Origin: Cryptomeria japonica
Taxonomy: Eukaryota; Streptophyta; Pinopsida; Cupressales; Cupressaceae
Reading direction: 5' to 3'
DNA length: 64,000 bases
Assembly: GCF_030272615.1 (NCBI RefSeq)
Contig: NW_026729285.1
Span: 51,001-115,000 of the forward strand
In this document: in pieces, positions 1 through 10,440 of the stretch
How positions within the stretch are numbered: the first letter of the stretch is position 1
Layout of the letters: every line of letters begins with the position of its first letter
Translations under genes and position numbers: made by a program
The notes under the pieces: generated by a model
The model's input: the letters and a program-made list of their open reading frames with translations, nothing else
The model's database searches: none
Told to the model about the DNA's origin: nothing

Positions 1-1513
1 TAATGTTATGGACCGAAAAGCCAAGGGTCTAATCAGACTGTGCTTGGCAGACTCTGTTCTAATCAATGTCCATGAAGAAAACTCTGCAAAGAAGCTATGG
101 ACTAAGCTTGGTGAGATGTATCAAGTGAAATCTTTATTAAATCAAATTTTCTTAAGAAAGAAATTGTATTCCTTGAAGATGGAAGAGGGTGGACGAATTG
201 CAGACCACCTAGAAGCATTCAATATGATTGTGGCTCAATTAGTATCCGTCGGTGTTAAGATGGACGAGGAGGAAAAATGTCAGATCTTGCTTTGCTCTTT
301 GCCTGATTCGTGGGATTCTCTTGTTAAGGCTATCGGTAGTACTTCTGTTGTTTTGAAATCTGAAGATGTGGTGGGTGCCCTACTCGGTGAAGAGATGCGA
401 AGGAAGGTATCCATCAGTTCAAAGGAAGCCCTAACTGTTCGTGGAAGACCTAAGGAGAAAGGCAAGAAGAATGAGAAGCGTGGCAAGTCCAAATCCAAAG
501 GGAGATCGAAATCTCCTGGAAAGTCCAAAGTCATTTGCTGGAATTGCGGTAAACCGGGTCACATCCGTAAGGACTGCAAAGAAGAAAAGAAGAAGAAAAA
601 GAAAAAGTTCGATTCTGATTCTGAGTCCGACAAGGAAGATGGCGATGCCTTTATTGCGGCTTTGGCGACTCATGCAGGTAATGATGCCTGGCTAATTGAC
701 TCAGGTGCATCTTTTCATATGACTTCCAATAGAGATTGGTTTTCTGAATATGAAGGATTTAATGGAGGTAAGGTGTACTTGGGTGATGATTCACATCTAG
801 ACATTGTTGGTCGAGGTAAAGTTAGAATCAGGTTTTCTGATGGTAGAATAAAAAGGATTAATGGTGTGCTGCATATCCCTGGATTAAAACGAAACTTGTT
901 ATCTGTGAGCAAACTGATAGATGCGGGTGTGCAGGTAGTCTTTTCTGAAGCAGGATGTAAGATGATTAAGGGTGCTATGGTAGTTGCTAGAGGTGTCAGG
1001 TTTGGCACTTTGTATAAGCTTGAAGCATACACTGTTGAGTGTAATAGCACTTCTGTAAAAAGTAAATCTGCGGATACTTCATTGGAAGATTTGAAGGTTT
1101 CACCTTCAGCAGATGGAAATGGTTTTTGGGTACCTAAGGGTGCTCTTTCGTCTGAAGCAAAGTTACCTGCAGAGAAGACTATGTTATGGCACCAGAGACT
1201 TGGCCACATTGGAGAAAAGGGTCTAAGGACCTTGAAAAATAAAAACCTTGTTGAAGGTTTGAATGACTGTAACCTTGACTTTGATTTCTGTGAGCATTGC
1301 ATTTATGGAAAACAAAACCGCGTTCAGTTTTACTCAAGTTCTCATAAAACTTGTGGTGTTTTGGATCTTATCCATTCTGATGTGTTTGGTCCAGTAGATG
1401 TCTCTTGGATTGGAAAATCCATATATTATGTTTCATTTATTGATGATTTTAGTAGAAGGACATGGGTTTATTTTCTAAAGAGTAAATCTGAAGTTTTTAG
1501 TCGTTTTAAATAA
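1..1513 (+). pseudogene. copia GAG-protease-integrase N-terminal half of polyprotein
   Basis: Encodes the first part of a copia polyprotein, which forms the particle and supplies protease and integrase. The frame is open to the left edge, so the ATG at 8 is internal: copy 2 has about 58 further residues before this point. Counting from that ATG: GAG helical region about 1-140, then a Lys/Arg/Ser-rich stretch, a zinc knuckle CWNCGKPGHIRKDC near 177-190, the aspartic protease motif DSGAS near 230, the GAG-pre-integrase HxxxxH/CxxC region near 394-440, and the first integrase Asp in HSDVFGP near 457. The frame ends at TAA 1511-1513, inside the integrase core. The same frame resumes immediately, and the stop occupies a position that reads as Glu in relatives of this family. 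Confidence 0.9.
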
Positions 1514-1522
1514 TTTAAAGCA

Positions 1523-3883
1523 ATGGTTGAGTTGCAGACTGGAAAGAAAATAAAATGTTTGAGAACTGATAATGGCGGTGAGTTTTGCTCTAATGATTTT
1601 GATAGATTCTGTAAAAACTGTGGAATTAACAGGCAGAAGACAACTCCGTATTCTCCACAGCAGAATGGAGTTGCAGAAAGAATGAACAGGACACTGATGG
1701 AGAAGGCTAGGAGTATGTTGAGTGGTGCTGGTCTCGAACAAAAGTTTTGGGCTGAAGCTGTTGCCACTGCTTGCTACCTAATTAACAGGTCTCCTACATC
1801 AGCTCTTGTTGATAAAACGCCTATGGAAGCATGGTCAGGTCACAAGCCTTCATTGAGACATCTTAGAGTTTTTGGTTGCGAGGCATATGCACATGTGCCA
1901 AAGGAGAAGCGAACAAAGTTGGAGAACAAGGCTGTGAAATGTATCTTCATCGGGTATAGTTATGGTGTGAAAGGATACAAGCTTTGGGACCCTGTTGCAC
2001 AAAAGGTAATTCACAGTAGAAGTGTTATTTTTAGAGAAATTAAGTCTCCTTCTGTTACACTGCAGCCAGAACAGACTAAAAAGGAAGATGTGATTCAACT
2101 TCCTTCTACACCTGAAAGAGTTGAATCGAGACCCCTAGATAGGCAAGAATTTGAGGAGAGCTCGTCTAGCTCTGAATCTTCAGAAGAAGAGGAAGAACCT
2201 CCAACTCAGCTTGTTCAAAGGTCTACAAGACATAGACAACCACCTGAAAGGTATTCACCTGATGATTGGAGATGTATTTTTGCTTTGAATACTAGTGTGG
2301 ATGAACCGAAATCTGTAGAAGAGGCATTAGGTATGAATGATGCAGAATCCTGGAAGATTGCTATGGAGGAAGAAATGGCAGCTTTGAAAAAGAATGATAC
2401 ATGGGATCTTGTACCATTGCCTGAAGGACGAAAACCTGTTGGTTGTAAATGGGTGTTCAAGAAAAAGATTGGTTCAGATGGAAGCATTGAGAAGTATAAA
2501 GCAAGGTTGGTTGCAAAAGGCTACTCTCAGGTTGAGGGTGTTGATTATGGTGAGATATTTTCTCCTGTTGCAAAAATGACGTCCATTAGATTTTTGCTTT
2601 CTATTGCTACTGCTTATGATTTAGAGGTTGAGCAAATGGATGTGAAAACTGCTTTCCTTCATGGTGATTTGGAGGAAGATATTTATATGACACAGCCGGA
2701 GCACTATGTGGTGAAAGGCAAAAGAAATTTGGTCTGTAAATTGAAGAAATCTTTATATGGTCTCAAACAAAGTCCTAGGATGTGGTACCAGAAATTTGAT
2801 ACATATGTGTTGAGTTTGGGATTTGAACGTTCTAAATCAGATCACTGTGTTTATTATAAATCTTATGGTGATCATTTCTTATTCATTGCATTGTATGTTG
2901 ATGATATGTTATTCATTGGTAAAGGGAAAGGTATGATTTCAGAACTGAAGTCTCAGCTCGCTGCTAAATTTGAAATGAAAGATCTTGGTGCAGCAAAGCA
3001 CATTCTTGGGATGGAAATTAGAAGAGATAGGGTGAACAGAAAGCTATGGCTAGGCCAGAGTAAGTATGTGAATTCAGTGTTACAGAGGTTCAACATGCAG
3101 AATTGTAGACCATTGAGTGTTCCTTTTACAGTTGGAATGAAACTATCTGTTTCAGATTGTCCTACATCCCCATTGGAGATGGAAGACATGAGCAGAGTGC
3201 CTTACCAAAGTGCGGTTGGAAGCTTGATGTATGCTATGGTCTATACTAGACCAGACATTGCCCAAGCAGTGGGAGTACTTTCTAGATATATGTCTAATCC
3301 TGGTAGAGTTCATTGGGATGCAGTCAAAAGAGTCTTCAGATATTTGAAGGGTACTTCAGAGTATTCTTTGTGTTATCATGGTAATTCAGTTGGAGACATG
3401 ACTTCCCTTGATATCCATGGTTATGTGGATTCAGATTGGGCAGGTGATATTGATAGCAGAAGATCCACTAGTGCTTATGTGTTTACTTTGTTTGGTGGTG
3501 CAATTAGTTGGATGAGTAAGCGACAGGCTGTGGTTGCTCTATCCACTACTGAAGCAGAGTATATGGCAGCTACTCATGCTTGTAAAGAGGCCATTTGGCT
3601 TAAGAGACTATGTTCGGATATTGGAATAAAACAAGGTACAGTGACAATTTACTGTGACAGTCAGAGTGCAATTAGCCTAGCTAAGAACCCGACATTTCAT
3701 GCCCGGACCAAACATATTGATATTCAGTATCATTTTGTTAGAGATATGGTCGAAGATGGTAGGGTGAAGCTGGTTAAGGTGGAAACTTTGATGAATGTTG
3801 CAGATGCTTTAACTAAGGCTGTGAGCACAGAGAAGTTTAGATGGTGTTCAGAGTCTATGGGCCTTATGGCCCCTAGCAATTGA
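1523..3883 (+). pseudogene. copia integrase C-terminal half, reverse transcriptase and RNase H
   Basis: Continues the polyprotein in the same frame after the stop at 1511-1513. The ATG at 1523 is an internal Met and not a native start. Visible in order: second integrase Asp in TDNGGEF near residue 16, catalytic Glu in NGVAERMNRT near 53, and an acidic Ser-rich linker near 210-230. The RT begins near DTWDLVPLPEG and carries the catalytic box YVDDMLF near 459. RNase H has Asp in YVDSDWAG near 637, the STTEAEYMAA motif and CDSQSA. The C-terminus ends a few dozen bases before the polypurine tract. No other stop or frameshift interrupts it. Since integrase is split by the upstream stop, the copy is probably inactive unless the stop is read through. 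Confidence 0.9.
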
Positions 3884-3928
3884 TTCATTGTGTTGACATT
3901 CCCTTCCGCTCATGCAAGGTGTTCGACA

Positions 3929-3939
3929 AGTGGGAGATT
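3929..3939 (+). other. Polypurine tract of copia copy 0
   Basis: The purine-rich AAGTGGGAGATT lies directly against the LTR start TGTTGGG. The same tract appears in reverse complement next to the 3' LTRs of the two minus-strand copies (after 19828 and 28357). This is the expected primer site for plus-strand DNA synthesis. Confidence 0.8.
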
Positions 3940-4824
3940 TGTTGGGAAAAATGGTGTCTCAACCTTGCATTTATGTGAGGTTACTATTTATAGTAAGTTT
4001 TCATTTGAGCATGAAATGGTGTGAAACTCTCCCTGAAGCTTCTGGTTGGCTAGATAAGCATTCTGGTAAAGTTTCGTCGCAAGGTCACAGCTAATTTTGA
4101 AGATATTAAAGTTTTCGTCTTGGAGGGGTGCAATAAAATGTTTAAACTTAATTTTGGGGACTTTAGAGGCTCCGAAATGCCCTGAAAAGTGGCCGTAACC
4201 GGCGAAGCGGGTTACGAGGTGATAGAGCACTTCGCGATCTTTCCGGCGCTTCAAACGGTTCGTCAATCGGACACCCGGTTCTCAAGTTATGGCCTCCGGA
4301 AGTTTGTACTCCTGAAATAGGAAAAATAATTTGTATCGGACACATAAATGAGCTGTAAAAGGGAGCGACACATGTTGATGTGTGCTTTAACATGTCATAG
4401 AAGGGAGATAAGGTCGGCTACACCTTATTGGGTGGTTTTAGCCCATGGTTTTGTAATACCGTTTGACGGTTTCTTGTATTGTATCTCCTATTTATGAGGT
4501 GTGTGAGATAGAGGTTGTGTGTAAGAGTCTTATGGCTATTGAGTTGCCTCTGAATCTATGATTAGTGCTACTCCTATGAAGAGCTTGCTCTGCAAGTATT
4601 TTGTAATCTATTTTTGATTGCTGAATAAAATATTGAGCTGCTTTTGGAGGGTGGGGTTTTTCTCCCGAAAGGGTTTTCCCCACGTAAATCACTGTGTTGT
4701 GGTATGAATGCTATTATATCTATTTCTGTTTTTTGTAACTGCTGTAACAATCTGAAAAAATTTTGCATTACCCTCCTCTCAAGGTTAGTGTAGGAAGTTG
4801 TTTCCGCTACTTTACTTCCTTACA
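3940..4824 (+). repeat. 3' LTR of copia copy 0 (885 bp)
   Basis: Bounded by TG at 3940 and CA at 4823-4824, next to the polypurine tract. It is homologous in reverse complement to the LTRs at 18996-19828, 27527-28357 and 32433-33299. It contains a TATA-like stretch and the GC-rich block around 4180-4280, which is less conserved in the other copies. Confidence 0.9.
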
Positions 4825-5640
4825 ATGACGAAGATGTTATGCGATATATCCTATCGCTAACACAAAAATCGGTGTTTATTGGAGGAAGTTCCTTGGGCAC
4901 CCATTGTTTCTATAGATGTATGTACCTCAGTGGCACCTCAATTTCGCCTTTGGTCTCATCATCATAAGAACATGACCCCCCTTGAGCAAGGAAATATTTC
5001 ATGCGTTTATTGAATTTTCTTCTAATCGTTTGACCTCTTGTTGATCTTCCTATTGTAGACTTACTACATGTGTCACTTTCATTTTCTATTCCTTTATTTT
5101 CCTCACTCGATGAAGACGTATCTGACAAATACCTATTTGGGGGTACTTGCACTCCATGAAATGAGAGAGTTAATTAGTAATGAGAGAAATTTTGCAAATG
5201 AGGGTAATGTTGATGAAGATGTCAACCCTAAAGTTGATTTTGGGATTAAAATTGGAATAAGTCCAACTGGGGCCTCAAGTGTTGATAATTGTAAATTAGA
5301 TTTGTTGCTAATGTTGAGGTTTGAAAAATTGGGGAAGTTTGTTTTCCAAGTAATTTTTTTTAAAAATTGTTTCTATAGGGTGTATTGACTAGTTATACAT
5401 GTCCATCCATGAGACTGTGCAGGATCCTCGTCAAAGGGGTTCAAGGTCATGTACAATGTAATCCAATTATCTTATGTTAGCTAAAAATTACATAGTACAC
5501 AACATGAACAACATGAACTTTGTAGACAAAAAGAGTATTAAATAATAAAAAGATGTTGTCATCAAAATCATTGTAAAATTTTTAATTCGTTACCTTTACT
5601 TTATGTAGACTATGTAGGATCCTCAACCAAATGGTTAATG
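4825..5640. other. Unassigned stretch between copia LTR and CACTA region
   Basis: No recognised gene. A short open minus-strand reading (4910-5152) is Ser/Glu-rich then basic, ending with an FLAQGG-like stretch; I do not recognise it. Two short similar segments, GAGGATCCT followed by a CA-AGTC-like sequence on the minus strand, occur near 5425 and 5620. They could be duplicated small exons of the neighbouring minus-strand transposon. Confidence 0.3.
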
Positions 5641-5842
5641 ATGTCTATAGTCAAAAAACTATTCCCACCAAGGGTGGCAGCATCACACAGGGACTATACC
5701 TGAAATCAACACCATCAATTGAGCATCATAAGCATTACTACATTTGTAAGTTGATAAACAATAAATGCATACATATCATAAGCATCACATGATTTTTCAT
5801 CATCTATGTAATTGAGCATCACAATTAGCATCACATATGTGT

Positions 5843-6068
5843 CATCATAAACATGTAATCCATCACATATGTATCATATATCACCATCCATCACATAGTT
5901 AATAAACAATCCACATTCTATAAATAAACACAAAGTTCAAAAAATATCACATGCATCATCATAAACATGTGATCCATCACATATGTATTTTAAATCAACA
6001 TCCATCACATAACTAATAAACAATCAAATTTCCTTAAATAAACATAGTTTAAAAAATGTCACATAAAT
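5843..6068. repeat. Two-copy tandem repeat, about 114-bp unit
   Basis: A unit starting CATCATAAACATG begins at 5843 and again at 5957. The two copies stay alignable to about 6068 with scattered substitutions. The unit is rich in CATCACAT words. It lies just downstream of the minus-strand CACTA transposase and may be a subterminal or 3' untranslated repeat of that element. Confidence 0.7.
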
Positions 6069-6228
6069 AGTCACTCTCCCTATCTCCATCTCCATATTAA
6101 AAGGTGCATCATGAGTTAGTTATGTAATGGCATTAGAATTCAAACATAATGAATTAATTATGTACAAAAAATTCTTTCAAGAAGTCAATATTAAATAGAT
6201 AATATACTAATCGCATACCTCATACATT

Positions 6229-6277
6229 TCATTCTTCATCATCATGAACATCAAGGTCATCATCGCCAACATCATCG

Positions 6278-6319
<42 letters not shown>

Positions 6320-6437
6320 ATGTCTTCGCCATCATCATCACCATCAACGTCTTCGCCATCGCCATCACCATCACCATCACCATCACCATCACCATCACCA
6401 TCATCACCATCACCATCACCACCACCATCACCATTAC

Positions 6438-6474
<37 letters not shown>

Positions 6475-7010
6475 TTCTTCTTCTTCTTCTTCTTCTTCTT
6501 CTTCTTCTTCTTCATCATTGATAAATTGTTGATCGTGATCATCATCCACTTCATCTTCTACTTCTTCAGTATCTTCTTCTTTGATATCTTCTTCTTCCAT
6601 CACATTATACTTTATCGGCCTTCCTCTTGGATCATGTCTAACAACAAATGACCAACCCGGTTTATGTGGAACCTCTGAGTAAAATACTTGCTCACATTGG
6701 CTTGGAAGAACATAGGGCTCATCCCCAACTGGCTCAAATGACCTTGTATTTAGCATTGTAAAACCATTATCATGTTAATAGTTCTATCAGGATCATTTTT
6801 ATTCAATTGTAGCCTGTACCATTTGATGACGAACAAAACTAATTTGAAGGAATTAAAGTCACACTCAAGTATATCATCCAAAATGCCATAGTATTGATTT
6901 TGAGACTGTTGAGGATGTATGTCATTTCTCGATGAAATATTTGTCACCTCAAAGACTGCAGTGATGCCAGAATCACAAGTTTTCTTCGTGTCATCCAACT
7001 TTTTATGCAA
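6229..7010 (-). pseudogene. CACTA transposase DUF4216 C-terminus with microsatellite-encoded acidic tail
   Basis: The minus strand reads SGITAVFEVTNISSRND then YYGILDDILECDF and LVLFVIKWYRL, a DUF4216 pattern. After a frameshift near 6772 it continues DNGFTMLNTRSFEPVGDEP, PSQCEQVFYSEVPHKPGW and RHDPRGRPIKYNV. The protein then becomes almost pure Glu and Asp for about 110 residues because the DNA changes into trinucleotide and hexanucleotide repeats (6244-6540). The frame closes at 6229. A modest acidic end is usual for this domain, but a tail built from GAA, GAT and GGTGAT repeats of this length looks like later expansion. Confidence 0.75.
6244..6530. repeat. Compound trinucleotide/hexanucleotide microsatellite
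   Basis: On the + strand: (ATC)n at about 6262-6318, (CACCAT)n at about 6362-6425, (ATC)n at about 6436-6474 and (TTC)n at about 6475-6513. On the minus strand these encode Asp, Gly-Asp and Glu runs at the end of the CACTA transposase. Confidence 0.95.
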
Positions 7011-7129
7011 AATTTATGACCATTGTAGCACATAGCGTTGTGGTGTTTGACCTGCGATATGTCAAACATGTAAAATTTATGGCATTGTGAGTTGATAAAC
7101 ATATGGGTGATTACTAAATTTATATGTAC

Positions 7130-8011
7130 CTATTTATCTCTTAAACCATATGCTAAATCAATTTCCCTTTGTGTAACATTGGAATCTCCATTACGATGAG
7201 CTTCTTTAACCAATGAAGCCACACCTTCCCATGTTAACGTGCATCCAGAATGTTGACAATATTCAATCCATACTGTCATCCAATCAAGATTGTTTGCAAT
7301 ATACAAATGTAGTGCATCCCACTCTCGACCAACTGTACAAAAAATAAATAGACGTCTTACAATCGATTTATTTTGAAGATTAAGAATTAATTAACTACAA
7401 TAACATCTTATAATTACCTCTCACTTTCCTCAATCTACCTTTCCCCATCAAGTACTCCCCTTCGAATTTGTTAATGGGGTTGGGATCCCAAATGCAATCC
7501 ACGTGGATCTTTGCTGCAAACTTAAGAAGATGTTTAAAAATGTACACCATAGTCTGGTATACCATATATCCCTCCACCACAGAACCCTCAAGATGTGCTC
7601 TTTGTCGAACCAAAGCCTTCAAAAATTTCAAGTGCCTCTCAACCATCCACATTGACCTAGTGTGTACAGGTCCACACAATTCAATCTCCTCAACTTGATG
7701 TATGAGGTAATGTTCTTGTGCATTGAAAAAAGCTGGAGGTAGACACTTTTGCATTTCACACATTAAATGAGGAATTTTTCTCTTCCACTATTTTATATCA
7801 TCTTTATGGATTTCTTTACATGGCAACCACCTACAAGATATTCAAGACGCAAAAAAATATATTACATAACAAGTAAAACAAATAGCAAATATAATATCTA
7901 TACAACGAACTGAACAAATATCACTACTTACCTCATGTATTTTCTAAGATCATATATGACTTGCTTGACATTATTGTCAAAGTCATCCGGGAGAGATAGA
8001 GGTAGAACGTA
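7130..8011 (-). pseudogene. CACTA transposase DUF4218 region
   Basis: Three exons by splice reading: 7932-8011 (LPLSLPDDFDNNVKQ), 7418-7830 and about 7130-7332. The middle one holds the DUF4218 signature with LIHQVEEIELCGPVHTRSMW, MVERHLKFLKALVR and EGYMVYQ. The last reads VGREWDALHLY. An in-frame TAG lies at 7788-7790, soon after the acceptor. DUF4218 always sits downstream of TNP2 in plant CACTA transposases, which matches the order here. The donor near 7129 would put a TAG at the exon end, so that edge is less sure. Confidence 0.8.
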
Positions 8012-8117
8012 CTACAACAATTATAAACTTCTTTTTCATTTTTTTGTAAAATAATACAATGAAAAGTACACATACATGCAGTACTTAAATACATACGAAA
8101 AACACAACATGAATTAC

Positions 8118-9656
8118 CTTAATGAAGGTATGCCAATCATGCATTTTCATCCCTGGCCCAAATTCACTTTTCTTTGATATGAGATTGTTTATGTTTGCAG
8201 CAAATCCTGTGGGAAATCAAATTTTTCGTATGACTTCTTTTATAGCATTTCTTTGCTGGTCCGTTAATAACCAAGGAAGCTTACTTATATTAATCTGGTC
8301 TCCATGGCTATTTGATTGAATGACATTTATCATTGCATGATTGTAATCCTGAATGTCACTACATATTTTGACAATTTTTCCTTTGTCACGCCTTCCATCC
8401 AATATTTTACATACTATCTCTATTATATTCTTTCCAATATGCATACTATCAAACAAATGAACAATTTGTAATTGCTCATAGTAGGGAAACCTACTAAACT
8501 GTCGAGGATAACTTTTTAGTCCCTTAGGAAGGTGGTCATTTATGCCTTCACGACCTTCATGATCATTAATCACATCATCAGTAAACAAAACAAAATAGAA
8601 AAGATGTTTTATGACAAACCAATAGATGGAATGACATTACCTTGATGATTAATTCTATTATATTCCAACTTCCACAGGTGAGGTGGCATTCTTTGTGGCT
8701 TTGATGTATTCTCTTCTTTCCCATTGAAAAGATGTTTTTTCAGTATTTCGATACTTATGATTTTTGTGGAGAAAGTGCCTATACTCATCAAACACCTGCT
8801 TTCCTAAACTTTTTGAATGACGACATTTCATCTTTGGACCACAAACAAGACATGCAAATTTTCCCTTTGTTTGAAGACCTACAAGATAATGTATAATTGG
8901 ATTAAATATGATAATTTTTTGAATTATAATGTTCATGCACAACTTAAACACTATAACATACCACCAAAATGTGTTAGCCCTGGGGCATCATGTATTGTCC
9001 ATAGAAGCATCGCATGGAATTGAAATTGTCTTTGTCCTATTGGTCTAGAGATGTCATACATAGTGGCACCATTCCATAACTCCAGCAACTTGTCTATAAG
9101 AGGCTCAATATATACATTCATATCTTTAACTTGGTACTTACCTAATCGAATGAACAAAAACATTACATAATTATTATGACCATTTTACTGCAATATTTAT
9201 AAATAAATTTAGACAACTATATTTAAATGATAAAATACCTGGAACAATCATTGCCAACATTATGTGCTCCCTCTTTATTGACATCCATGGAGGAATGTTA
9301 TTGTTGATAACAAAAACAGGCCACACTAAGTAAACAGATCTCATCTCTCCAAATGGATTGACACCGTCCGCTGCCAATGAAAGCCTGAGATTACGAGTTT
9401 CTTCTTTAAAGTGTGGAATATAGTGAAGAACCTTGCGAGGAACCCTTTTTGTTATTTGATCTATTTGATATCTATTGATATGACATTCAGGGCATTCAGT
9501 TCAAAATTCATGTTGTTTGTGATATATATAATATGATCATTAGGACAAGCATCTATTGCTTGATACTCCATTCCAATATCTTTCATAATGGCAGATAATT
9601 CTCGGTATGAGCGAGGTAGAATATTTGATGGTGGTAACAAAAACTCACCTATCAAT
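8118..9656 (-). pseudogene. CACTA transposase TNP2 catalytic core, broken
   Basis: Four exons, approximately 9239-9656, 8962-9141, 8641-8878 and 8118-8588. Diagnostic segments in order: LPRSYRE followed by ACPNDHI, then ADGVNPFGEM and WPVFVINNNIPPWM, then VYIEPLIDKLLELW with HAMLLWTIHDAPG, then CLVCGP with RHSKSLGKQVF, and finally a DSMHIGKN motif with KLPWLLTDQQ. Damage: a frameshift in a TA run near 9520, an in-frame TGA at 9501-9503, a frameshift near 8740 and an in-frame TGA at 8217-8219. The TNP2 family cuts and joins the CACTA ends; this copy cannot make an intact enzyme. Confidence 0.85.
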
Positions 9657-9742
9657 CTACAACAAAAAAATATAATTTGTTAATATAAAGAATATTAATG
9701 GTACAACATGATTCACAATTTATTATGACATATATGACATAC

Positions 9743-10419
9743 CTTAACATATGTGACATTGTTATGTTCGATAAACCATTCATAACCTTCAAGTTCACCA
9801 ACAACAATACAGCAGAGAGAAGAGTTCTCTGCGAACCTTCGTAAAGGGCCTCAGATGCCTTCTCAAGTAGAGGGACATCATGAACAAAATCAAGGTCATC
9901 TTCATCATCATGACCAATTGTGCAAGTACTAAATGTGTCATGGATCAATGTATTTGCACCATCATCTTCAATGGTGTTTTCTAGCTCATGATCATCATCT
10001 TCCATGGGATCATTATCTTCAGCTTCGATATTCACACCTCCATGTTTGTCCACTTTGAAAACCATATTCTTCGGGTTGTGTTGATCCATACCATGTGCTT
10101 TGCGGTGCTCAACCTATATAAAATTGATAAACATAAATAAACCATGATCATGATCTCATCATCACGTGATTTATTATGTATATAAATTGTTAAAATGATA
10201 TAATGAAAAACTTACCAATGGATGATAATCATGTCCACCTTCAATGTGACCATGCAGCCTACAATATTTCTTCGGTGTTTTGATTAGAAGTCTTCTAGTC
10301 TTTAACCCCTTACAGATTTTGCATGGACAATAACATTTTCCATCACCTTTTCTTTTCAAGTTAGACCACAATCTAGAAATTGTCTCCTTATTTTGTTGTT
10401 CGTTAATATTGTCTGACAT
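9743..10419 (-). pseudogene. CACTA transposase N-terminal exons (transposase-associated zinc domain)
   Basis: Two exons by splice-site reading: 10216-10419 (donor GTAAGT) and 9743-10113. The first begins at an ATG and carries a Cys/His cluster, CxCxxC followed by CRLHGHIEGG, typical of the domain at the start of plant CACTA transposases. The second reads on as HRKAHGMDQHNP, then a long Asp/Glu-rich stretch (about 40 residues including DPMEDDDHE), then a hydrophobic segment ending at a GT donor at 9742-9741. Acidic linkers here are common in the family. No stop was seen in these two exons. Confidence 0.75.
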
Positions 10420-10440
10420 GGTCTTTCTTCATAGGCAAGA

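Larger units (their letters stand above)
1..4824 (+). mobile_element. Ty1/copia LTR retrotransposon, family A, copy 0 (5' end outside window)
   Basis: A copia element in the order GAG, protease, integrase, RT and RNase H, followed by a polypurine tract and one LTR. The window opens inside GAG, so the 5' LTR, primer-binding site and GAG start are missing. Two minus-strand copies of the same family lie at 18996-23509 and 27527-33299. Copy 2 shows the true GAG start and both LTRs, which fixes the ends used here: LTR 3940-4824, starting TGTTGGG and ending TTACA. This copy is the best preserved of the three, since its coding region is broken by a single stop. The target-site duplication cannot be checked because the left end is absent. 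Confidence 0.93.
5640..10440 (-). mobile_element. Decayed CACTA (En/Spm) DNA transposon, termini not located
   Basis: A minus-strand multi-exon gene from 10419 down to 6229 carries the plant CACTA transposase domains in the usual order: transposase-associated N-terminal domain, TNP2 core, DUF4218, DUF4216. Most exon edges have GT and AG dinucleotides in the right places. At least three in-frame stops and several frameshifts make it inactive. I looked for CACTA/TAGTG terminal repeats between 4825 and 13500 and found no convincing pair, so the boundaries given are those of the coding region plus the nearby repeats. Confidence 0.85.

Noticed and set aside
4910-5152. Copia integrase-RT linker of another element
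   Set aside because: Ser/acidic then basic composition is suggestive, but no copia motif lies nearby in the same orientation.
5640-6240. CRISPR-like array of CATCACAT words
   Set aside because: Spacing is irregular and the words are part of a two-copy 114-bp tandem repeat in a plant genome.
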